A model generated the notes under the pieces. The model did not search any database and was not told where the DNA came from. It worked only from the letters and a program-made list of their open reading frames with translations. Source: Bacteroidales bacterium (GTDB lineage Bacteria; Bacteroidota; Bacteroidia; Bacteroidales; JAAUTT01). Taken from it: a stretch of 5,030 nt of DNA. Below, in pieces: positions 1-5,030 of this stretch. The translations under genes and the position numbers were made by a program. The stretch is from assembly GCA_012031335.1 (NCBI GenBank), contig JAAUTT010000441.1, positions 1 through 5,030 on the forward strand. The letters are read 5' to 3'. Each line of letters opens with the position of its first letter. The stretch's first letter is position 1.

Positions 1-1099
1 TAAGGCAATCGGATCGGCTTTAACATAAACCCCGGATTGGATATCAGATTTCAGGTTTTGATTTTTCTTTTGGGTATAATGTCCAAACATTTCGGCTTTG
101 CTGGATATAAATTCAGAAAGATTAATAATTTGTGAATGATCGAAGTTGATAGTTCCCTTTCGGAATTTTTCCTCTGTAAAGAAGTTGGAAATATCCCTAA
201 CCAATTTTTCGGCATTTTCTTTAATAACAACAATCTCAGAAGTTTTGCCATGATTTTTTATTTGCTCATCAATGTAATTACTTACCAGTGTTAAGGGGGT
301 TCTTACTTCATGGGCCAAGTTGACAAAAGTATTTGTCCTTTGCTCAATGGCTTGCTCCAATTCCGTTGTCCTTTCAATAACTTTGGTTTCAAGCGATAGT
401 TTCAGGGTTTGAAGTTCCTTATACTCATTGTTAAACCTGATGGCCAAAGCAAAAGCCCATAACAAAGCCGAAAGTCCTGAGATAAAATATGAACCTTTTA
501 ATGGATAATATAAATTCAAAACTGAAAGGATTTCCTCCAGTGCGAAATCGAGCATGAATATGAAGAAGCCGGTAAGTATAATTTTATGGGCAATATCTTT
601 AGCGTTCTGCTTAAGTATGTGGTTGGTAAAAATAACGAACATGTAAACCGGACTGAACGTGGCAAATACTACCACCATGGGAAATATCTTTTGTATGTAG
701 ATACTATATTCAAAGAAAGGGTATGCACTTACAAGTAAACCATAGATAATAAATGAATAGAAATATGGCCGGAAAAACCTTATGTTTTGATTTTGGAAAA
801 TTCAAAATAATCGTAAACATCTTTCGGGCATAATCCAGGAGTAAAAAATATGTTATTCCTGTAATGGCGGGTGAAATTGCGTGTTGAATCTCTGCGGTTG
901 TAAATATGAACTTTTGCAAACCGGTAACACAGGCTAAATAAATGGCAAAATTAAGTGCGAATAAACTAAAATAGATGTAATAAATTCTGTCTTCACCAGT
1001 ACGGCCATAATAAATAAAGAAATGATAAACTAATAGGGTAAAAAGCATAGAAACTATGGCAACTGAGAAAATGTCAGCAATACTAAAATTCAAGTGCAT
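1..1099 (-). CDS. Membrane sensor histidine kinase (7TM + coiled coil + HisKA), frameshifted and cut by the window edge
   Basis: This is the sensor kinase of a two-component system: an inner-membrane protein that autophosphorylates on a histidine and passes the phosphate to a response regulator. No regulator is visible here. After joining frames, 367 residues can be read. Seven hydrophobic segments lie at about 9-31, 38-60, 74-91, 112-130, 139-159, 173-190 and 205-222. A charged coiled coil follows (about 224-258), then the H-box NLAHEVRTPLTLV with phospho-acceptor His264 (codon 310-312). The window ends just where the N-box of the ATPase domain should begin. There is no extracytoplasmic sensor domain before the first helix, so the layout resembles a 7TMR-DISM-type membrane module. 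The start at 1099 lies about 11 bp after the repaired stop of the upstream gene, so the two are probably co-transcribed. The frame breaks between about 825 and 780: one frame runs 1099-710 and stops, the other is open from 801 to 1. Restoring one base near 822-824 and one near 781-786 gives a continuous reading. A single extra base is the alternative. Confidence 0.85.
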
Positions 1100-1110
1100 A
1101 GGGTTAGTAT

Positions 1111-2218
1111 TTAGTTTCTTAATTTTGAAAAAACATGATTGATGGTTTCATTGAACTGTTCTATTACCACCTTTCTCCAAGGGTATCTTTGGGATAAAAC
1201 ATTTCCAGGAAGATGCTGTCAATGTATGCTTTGTCCTGACTGGTTTTGCAGCCATTCTGAAAAGCCTGGTTCTCGATGATCATTGTTTTTAAGGTGCGTA
1301 AGGCACCATATAAACTTTCGCTGTTAATAGTTCCAAATTCGAACATCACTGGCAAACAAGTTTTTCCTTTATTCATGTTCCAGGCGAAATCTAAGAAAGA
1401 ACCATGCTCTTTAAAAAAGTTATCATCACTGTCATCAACAACCCGGTTATCGAATAATTCGTTAACCTGTTGTTTTACGAGGTTTGGAATTTTTGGAGCA
1501 TTGAGTAACTGAAGTTTTCCTCTTTTCCCGAGACCAGTGTGCAGATCAATAATTATTATCTTATCGTAAGGGGCACAATATCTCTTTAGGACATCCGCGA
1601 TATTTGCATTCTCCTCTTCAAAAGCCTTACCCCCAAATATAATCCCTTTTTCAAATTCGTACTGACCTTCTCCAATGGCCTGGACTAACGTTGATTTTGA
1701 GTATTTTTGAATACTTCCCAGGATGTTTGAAAGAAAAGTTAAATGTTCTAACGACCATCTGGAATACTTTTTATCAGGTTCCAGGATGGACCTTATTTTG
1801 GAATATCCCTGATTTTTAATTTGAAACAAATCGGACGTCATTGAAAAATTACGATTCAGGTCTACATTGTTCCTTGTTACTCGTCGGTTATGCTTAAATC
1901 CCCACGGATTAATGGCATGTACAAGCAATAAATCAATCCCGGAGATATCAACTTCTTCATCATTATTTGATTCAATAGAAATACCTGTAAAGCACTTCCA
2001 ACATAGCCTTCAATTCCGTGTAATCCGGAAGTAATTACTACCAAAGGATTCTCTCCTTTATTTTTGAAATGAACAATATCTGTGAATAAACCATCTTGTG
2101 ATTCACTCACCGGCATAGCTTCAATGCTTGTTTGAAGGTGCTTTACTTCTCCGACGGCACATAGGAAGGCATTCCGGCACTCCTGGTAGGAGCTGTGATA
2201 AAAATTACGTTTTGACAT
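1111..2218 (-). CDS. DUF2817 / M14-type zinc carboxypeptidase-like protein, split by two apparent single-base losses
   Basis: This is a predicted zinc metallo-carboxypeptidase or amidohydrolase of the M14-like DUF2817 family; its substrate is unknown. No signal peptide is visible, so it is probably cytoplasmic. Joined across frames it has about 369 residues, near my recollection of the family length. Visible motifs are SGLHGIEG (zinc ligands His67 and Glu70), a substrate-side block NPWGFKHNRR...NNVDLNRNF (104-125), IDLHTGLG (third zinc ligand His227) and FEFGT (catalytic Glu294). The first frame runs from ATG 2218 to a stop at 1877, but the family-like reading leaves it near 1966-1968. Adding one A on the coding strand there gives LLNQNNDEEVDISGIDLLLV and joins the second frame. 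At the far end the frame stops at 1164 after GERW. Adding one T near 1179-1180 gives YPKDTLWRKVVIEQFN and carries the protein on to a stop at 1111-1113, which fits the usual FYP...W...KV ending of the family. All active-site residues are intact, which argues for sequence error over decay. Confidence 0.85.
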
Positions 2219-2546
2219 TTTTGAGAGTCAGTAATTGTACGTAACGGATTTTTCGTTAAAATTCATTTCAAAAATAAAAGAATTTATGTCATCTGATTCC
2301 GTTTGGTTTCAATTTGAATCAAATGAGAAATATAATCCTGATTATATGTCAATGATATTCTGCACAATAATTAACCTTCTACTTAAAAGTAAGTATAAAA
2401 AATAGTGGAAAGGAAGTATTGAAATTTCATGATAATTCATCATTCTTTATGGATAGGACACTTGAGCCCAATTCGAAAACTAATTACCTCATATTGTTTT
2501 AAATAGAATATCGCAAAACGCTAACTCTTTACCAATTTACAACCCC
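2219..2546. other. Divergent intergenic region, non-coding
   Basis: This AT-rich spacer lies between the carboxypeptidase-like gene (minus) and the RteC-like gene (plus). I see no coding frame in it. It holds a -7-like element for the minus-strand operon (2269-2276) and two short inverted repeats. TAACG/CGTTA (2242-2246 and 2254-2258) sits in the likely leader of the minus operon. ATTTG/CAAAT (2312-2316 and 2320-2324, 3-base spacer) lies upstream and is loosely flanked by TTTC/GAAA. Either could be an operator, but such short repeats are expected by chance in AT-rich DNA. No clear TAnnTTTG element precedes the plus-strand gene. Confidence 0.6.
2269..2276 (-). promoter_or_regulatory. Candidate -7 promoter element for the carboxypeptidase-kinase operon
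   Basis: On the minus strand this reads TATTTTTG, an exact match to the Bacteroidota -7 consensus TAnnTTTG. It lies about 50 bp before the ATG at 2218. I could not find a well-spaced TTG/TTTG -33 element, so the call rests on the -7 match alone. Confidence 0.35.
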
Positions 2547-3677
2547 ATGTTTGTCGAAATCGAATTATTGGAATCGATAGTTCAGGATCATTTGGCTGTT
2601 TATCCAGGTAAAAATAATGATAACGCCACCGGATCCTATGAAATCGAAAGTCTGGTTAAGCTTATTAGAAATGCTTTAATCCGTAATGCTTGTGAGTTGA
2701 AGAATGATCAGCTTATTGAAATTTTTATCCGGGATGTTCAAAAACGGTTTATTAATTTTTCGAACAGGCTTTACTTATATGCCGTAAGTAAGGCCAAATT
2801 CAAAGGAAAATCAAACCAGTTGAATGATAACCAGAACCTTCTGAAAACGGTTGATATCCTTCTCTCTTTTCTTAGCGATACATTCCCAAAATATTTGAAT
2901 CCGGAAATATTTGTTCCGGAGAAGCTAAAAGAGGAAACGGTATCAAATTTTAAAGACCAAATAATTCAAATTGAGAAGCTGTACAAGGAACCCAGTAAAG
3001 AAGTACTGGAAATAGCGCTAAAACCACTTAAAAAATTCATAGAAACAAAGCCTGCAATATCTTATCAACAGTTAAAATATTTCGATTTTCTCCTGGATGA
3101 ATTAATTCAGTTCGAGGGTTTACCCGAAGTGTGTCTGATAGCTTCGAATTTTAATAGCTTTTCTTTTCTCCATTATTTGACACATCAAATTGAGAATGAT
3201 TTGGAAGAATTGGACACTTATGCTGAAAAGATGGAAAAATTGCTTTGGAATCTGAAGTGGGCGAAGCAAATTCAAATTACCGGGAAAGCCTACAATGCAT
3301 CCAGGAAATCAATTAAAGAGTTACTTATCGATTGGATCAATGAAGAAATTAATTATCTGGAAAAATCATTTAATCTCAGGAAAAACCCAATAGCTGAGGC
3401 TGAAACTTCGGAGGACAAGTCTTTTAAATTGATTACGGATTTATCGGTTCCTCAACTGGGCTTTCTGTTAAGGATTTTTATGGAATCCGGTCTGTTTAAA
3501 AATAAAAATCACAGGGCTGTGGCTAAGTTTTTCGCAAAGCATACAAAAACCAAAGGCAGTGCATCCATTTCGCCTGGTAATTTATCCAATAAGTTTTACG
3601 ATGTAACTGGAAATGTTGAACAGGTTGTGAAAGATATCGTGTTCAATATGCTGAACCAAATCCGCAAATATCAATAA
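2547..3677 (+). CDS. RteC-like / mobile-element-associated protein, 376 aa, function unproven
   Basis: This intact gene starts at ATG 2547, directly after a non-coding stretch, and ends with TAA at 3675-3677. The protein is soluble, highly charged and mostly helical, with no signal peptide or membrane segment. Residues about 1-165 are helical. Residues 172-245 include a block around YFDFLLDEL and FEGLPEVCLIASNFNS. Residues about 247-275 (AYNASRKS...LIDWINEEINYL) resemble the middle of RteC proteins. Residues 299-376 (LSVPQLGFLLRIFMESGLF, then NLSNKFYDV) match the C-terminal pattern I recall from RteC-like proteins and unnamed Bacteroidota element proteins. RteC itself controls excision of CTnDOT-type conjugative transposons. 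A similar role here is inference, since the likeness is one of pattern and layout, not close identity. The small HTH and HhH-like neighbours support an element context. It converges with the small gene downstream, overlapping its repaired end by about 7 bases. Confidence 0.7.
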   Translation: MFVEIELLESIVQDHLAVYPGKNNDNATGSYEIESLVKLIRNALIRNACELKNDQLIEIFIRDVQKRFINFSNRLYLYAVSKAKFKGKSNQLNDNQNLLKTVDILLSFLSDTFPKYLNPEIFVPEKLKEETVSNFKDQIIQIEKLYKEPSKEVLEIALKPLKKFIETKPAISYQQLKYFDFLLDELIQFEGLPEVCLIASNFNSFSFLHYLTHQIENDLEELDTYAEKMEKLLWNLKWAKQIQITGKAYNASRKSIKELLIDWINEEINYLEKSFNLRKNPIAEAETSEDKSFKLITDLSVPQLGFLLRIFMESGLFKNKNHRAVAKFFAKHTKTKGSASISPGNLSNKFYDVTGNVEQVVKDIVFNMLNQIRKYQ

Positions 3678-3897
3678 ACTTCCTTAAGCAGATACTCGAG
3701 CTTATACCCTTTTAAATGGTAATAAGCTCCATCATCGCATGCATATTAAATCCTGGTTTTTTCAAAAGCTCATCGGCTGAATGCTGAAGTATCTCCCCTA
3801 TATTTGAAAAACCATGCTGTCTGCATATCGCCAAAAACTCATCGCTGGTAGCAATTAGTTCAATTTCCACGGATAGAATTGGGTGTGTTGTTTCCAT
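3671..3897 (-). CDS. Small helix-hairpin-helix-like protein (RNA polymerase alpha-CTD-like), about 75 aa, frameshifted near its end
   Basis: As it stands the frame from ATG 3897 gives 61 residues and stops at 3712. Residues about 18-58 (TSDEFLAICRQHGFSNIGEI...DELLKKPGFN) resemble the paired-helix fold at the end of the RNA polymerase alpha subunit, where a Gly-Phe turn and a KPGF hairpin are typical. Small proteins of this type accompany Bacteroidota mobile elements, to my recollection; their role is not known to me. Adding one T on the coding strand near 3721-3726 turns MELITI-stop into ELYYHLKGYKLEYLLKEVY and moves the stop to 3671-3673. That yields about 75 residues, with a tail that fits this small family better. 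The repaired gene overlaps the end of the converging RteC-like gene by about 7 bases, leaving no room for a terminator between them. An exact -7 element lies just upstream. Confidence is good that this is a gene and moderate on the fold. Confidence 0.65.
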
Positions 3898-3910
3898 AAC
3901 TCAATTTTAA

Positions 3911-3918
3911 CAAATTTA
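3911..3918 (-). promoter_or_regulatory. Candidate -7 promoter element of the small HhH-like gene
   Basis: The minus strand reads TAAATTTG, an exact TAnnTTTG match, ending 13 bases before the ATG at 3897, so the leader would be very short. The nearest upstream TTG is about 26 bases away, somewhat far for a -33 element. A G-rich half-site (3923-3932) lies between the two, where a bound regulator would interfere with or replace -33 contacts. Confidence 0.45.
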
Positions 3919-3922
3919 TAAT

Positions 3923-3932
3923 TACCACCCCC
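3923..3932. promoter_or_regulatory. Isolated half-site TACCACCCCC
   Basis: These ten bases are identical to one arm of the palindrome at 4099-4116 (its bases 4107-4116). The site lies just upstream of the candidate -7 element of the small minus-strand gene. The G/C run stands out sharply from AT-rich surroundings. The simplest reading is a second, weaker binding site for whatever binds the palindrome. Confidence 0.45.
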
Positions 3933-4098
3933 ACTTAATCTAAACAAAAATATTTTTTGAATTACTTCAGCAGCTATGTATTTCAATATCTTAATTTTAC
4001 TTCATTAAATTCGTTTTTTATTTCATTTTGCGAGTGCCATTTTTCAGTCTCGAAAAAATTTTTACCCATTCTATTCACATACTATCAATGTATTACAG

Positions 4099-4116
4099 GG
4101 GGGTGGTACCACCCCC
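4099..4116. promoter_or_regulatory. 18-bp perfect palindrome, candidate operator or recombination/nicking site
   Basis: GGGGGTGGTACCACCCCC is a perfect inverted repeat centred on GGTACC, between 4107 and 4108. Its left flank is CAG plus a sixth G (4096-4098); its right flank is TG. One more C on the right would make a 24-bp perfect palindrome, CAG...CTG. It lies about 60 bp before the HTH gene, in otherwise AT-rich non-coding DNA. It is not followed by a T run, so it is unlikely to be an intrinsic terminator. An operator for the HTH protein, or a site used by the element for excision, replication or nicking, are the main options. Confidence 0.6.
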
Positions 4117-4142
4117 TGCCACTCCCTTTTGAAATCGTTTTT

Positions 4143-4150
4143 TTCATTTG
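4143..4150 (+). promoter_or_regulatory. Weak candidate -7 element for the HTH gene
   Basis: TTCATTTG differs from TAnnTTTG at one position and lies 25 bases before the ATG at 4176. No correctly spaced -33 element is visible. The palindrome ends 26 bases upstream, so a protein bound there would sit beside this promoter. Confidence 0.25.
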
Positions 4151-4175
4151 TGCCATAATCAAAACACATCAAATT

Positions 4176-4460
4176 ATGCCAGCTCAAATATTAACAACTG
4201 ACGATTTAAGAGAATTCAAAATCGAAATGCTCGAAGAAATAAAAAAGCTTCTCCGGCAAAGTGGTGTTCAGCCCTCTAAAAAATGGTTAAAATCTCCCGA
4301 CATACGCAAGCTGTTGGGTATATCTCCCGGAACGCTCCAAACCATGCGTATCAACGGTACACTTCCTTATACAAAAATTGGTGGAGTAATCTATTACGAT
4401 TACGAAGATGTACAGAAAATGCTTGAAATCCGGAAATCTCAGTCAAACCTTTTCAAATAG
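4176..4460 (+). CDS. Small helix-turn-helix DNA-binding protein (MerR/excisionase-like, HTH_17 type), 94 aa
   Basis: This is a DNA-binding protein of the kind that acts as excisionase or regulator in Bacteroidota integrative elements. Residues 9-29 form a charged helix. Residues 37-83 hold a winged HTH of the excisionase type: WLKSPDIRKLLGISPGTLQ, then the turn and recognition region RINGTLPYTKIGG, and a wing ending IYYDYEDVQKML. Its length is normal for the group. The frame stays open upstream to 3957, but that stretch covers the palindrome, contains low-complexity Phe-rich translation, and does not resemble any protein, so I start at ATG 4176 (MPAQILTTDD). The palindrome and the half-site upstream make autoregulation, and control of the divergent HhH-like gene, plausible. 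The next open frame begins about 90 bp downstream on the same strand. Confidence 0.85.
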   Translation: MPAQILTTDDLREFKIEMLEEIKKLLRQSGVQPSKKWLKSPDIRKLLGISPGTLQTMRINGTLPYTKIGGVIYYDYEDVQKMLEIRKSQSNLFK

Positions 4461-4518
4461 GTTACGTGGATTTGGCTAATAAATTAGTAATTCTGGTTCG
4501 ATTGCATTTGGCTTTAGT

Positions 4519-4547
4519 CTTACTACTAGATACTTACTACTAGATAC
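4519..4547 (+). repeat. Two tandem copies of a 14-bp repeat (CTTACTACTAGATA)
   Basis: Two exact copies sit head to tail at 4519-4532 and 4533-4546, and the next base (C, 4547) continues the pattern. The array ends two bases before the ATG at 4550, so it covers the leader of that gene. Two iteron-like units before a replication-type gene could be binding sites for its product. A simple duplication is equally possible. Confidence 0.6.
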
Positions 4548-4549
4548 TA

Positions 4550-4732
4550 ATGTTTCATGAACTATATCAAACATCTTTCATGTTTTTCGAAAAGATCTAT
4601 CCCGATATGCGGCTGAACCAAAGTCATGTCAGTCTGTACATGGCTCTTTTTCAGTTTTGGAACCTCAACCGTTTCGAAAACCCATTTAAAATCATTCGTT
4701 CCGAGGCGATGAAATTATCAAAAATTGGATCC
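4550..4732 (+). CDS. N-terminal fragment of a mobile-element replication/regulatory-type protein (about 61 aa), broken at GGATCC
   Basis: Residues 1-61 of the open frame from ATG 4550 (including PDMRLNQSHVSLYMALFQFW, then NLNRF and MKLSKIGS) match the start of a conserved protein I recall from Bacteroidota mobilizable elements, usually beside a small HTH gene. The SLYMALF...LSKIGS block looks like a winged-HTH DNA-binding region. In that family SKIGS is normally followed by a TYHK/TYYR-type sequence. Here it continues instead as surface-protein sequence, so the rest of the gene is missing. Its position after the HTH gene and the tandem repeat fits the expected element order. The function is not proven. 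Confidence 0.6.
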
Positions 4733-4889
4733 ATCAATACTTCTCAATTTTCATCTATTGACTGGTCAAATACTCCTTATTTTATTCGTATATCAGTAGA
4801 TGGAACGGTAATGGGAACAAACCAACTACTAAGTGTTCCTTTTGCTCTACATGCTAAAGAAGCTGAAACTTACGCTGACGGACAAAATA
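4727..4889 (+). pseudogene. Internal fragment of a surface / tail-fibre-type protein, fused in frame to the preceding gene
   Basis: From the GS at residues 60-61 the frame reads INTSQFSSIDWSNTPYFI, then VDGTVMGTNQLLSVPFALHAKEAE. In Bacteroidota this is the hallmark of large secreted or tail-fibre-like proteins: an Ile-Asp-Trp strand followed by a G-T-x-Q-LLSVP-aLhAK-aE motif, normally ahead of collagen-like, fibre or C-terminal chaperone regions. It has no start of its own and lacks both ends of such a protein. It is therefore an internal fragment, joined to an unrelated gene at GGATCC. The resulting 129-residue frame (stop at 4937-4939) is almost certainly not a natural protein. The right limit near 4889 is approximate. 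Confidence 0.6.
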
Positions 4890-5030
4890 ATCCAGCGGAG
4901 ATAGACCTCCAGAGTGTTTACACCGAGTGTCTCGGCTAGTTCTTGAACGAGTCCAAGCAGTGCCGACGACCTCTGCCTTTATGATTATGTCACACGCGGC
5001 GTTCTTGTGTGTCTTTTTGGGTAATCCATG
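4890..5030. other. Unidentified GC-richer segment with five or more short hairpins
   Basis: About 51% of these bases are G or C by hand count (71 of 139 from 4892), clearly above the AT-rich remainder of the window. I see no convincing protein in it. Short inverted repeats follow one another: GGAG/CTCC (4897-4900, 4907-4910), GTGT/ACAC (4914-4917, 4920-4923), CCGAG/CTCGG (4923-4927, 4931-4935), GTTC/GAAC (4939-4942, 4945-4948) and CACAC/GTGTG (4991-4995, 5007-5011). This spacing suggests a structured RNA or another source genome. On the minus strand GTGTGAC (4995-4989) fits the GUGYG start of group II introns, but nothing else here confirms that. Confidence 0.35.

Noticed and set aside
51..251. 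66-residue minus-strand open frame
   Set aside because: It lies in another frame within the histidine kinase, whose H-box and following helices are well conserved in the main frame here.
1276..1512. 78-residue plus-strand open frame
   Set aside because: It is antisense to the carboxypeptidase-like gene, including its FEFGT region, and resembles no protein family.
4099..4116. Intrinsic terminator
   Set aside because: The stem is strong, but no T run follows on either strand (TGCCACTCC on one side, TGTAATAC on the other), and no gene ends close by.
3957..4175. In-frame 73-residue extension ahead of the HTH protein
   Set aside because: It is Phe-rich translation of AT-rich non-coding DNA that runs through the palindrome. 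The domain-fitting start is ATG 4176.
4446..4463. AACCT/AGGTT inverted repeat as a terminator of the HTH gene
   Set aside because: The stem is only five AT-leaning pairs with an eight-base loop, overlaps the stop codon, and has no T run.
4476..4487. CTAAT-AA-ATTAG inverted repeat as an operator
   Set aside because: It is too short and AT-rich to distinguish from chance in this composition.
1..5030. CRISPR array, tRNA or rRNA genes
   Set aside because: No spaced direct-repeat array, cloverleaf or conserved rRNA segment was seen on either strand.

Overview
The window looks like DNA from a member of the Bacteroidota. It is AT-rich, has no obvious Shine-Dalgarno sites, shows TAnnTTTG-type -7 promoter elements, and carries several protein types typical of that phylum: a 7TM/coiled-coil histidine kinase, an RteC-like protein, a small excisionase-type HTH protein, and a surface-protein segment with an LLSVPFALHAK-type motif.

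Layout. Positions 1-2218 hold a two-gene minus-strand operon. A DUF2817/M14-type zinc carboxypeptidase-like gene (2218 to about 1111) is followed after about 11 bp by a membrane histidine kinase (1099 to beyond the left edge). Positions 2219-2546 are a non-coding divergent spacer. Positions 2547-3677 carry an intact plus-strand gene for a 376-residue, mostly helical protein whose C-terminal region resembles mobile-element regulators of the RteC kind. Converging on it is a small minus-strand gene (3897 to about 3671) for a helix-hairpin-helix-like protein. Positions 3898-4175 are a divergent control region with an 18-bp perfect palindrome and a separate copy of its half-site. A small HTH protein follows (4176-4460). 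Then, after a 14-bp tandem repeat, comes the start of a mobile-element replication/regulatory-type gene (from 4550). The part from about 2.5 kb onward reads as one end of an integrative or mobilizable element.

Two features dominate. First, several minus-strand genes are broken by single-base losses. In each case restoring one base rejoins a conserved protein: two sites in the carboxypeptidase gene, a net shift equivalent to two lost bases in the kinase, and one in the small HhH gene. The palindrome is also one C short of a longer perfect one. This looks more like consensus errors than gene decay, but reads are needed to tell. Second, the right end is chimeric. The open frame from 4550 begins as an element protein, switches at a GGATCC hexamer (4727-4732) to a surface/tail-fibre-type protein, and then enters a GC-richer stretch (about 4890-5030) full of short hairpins that I cannot identify.

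I see no complete new system. The best candidate for undescribed biology is the regulatory pair formed by the palindrome and its half-site, lying between the HhH-like and HTH genes. The chimeric right end should be validated before anything is built on it.
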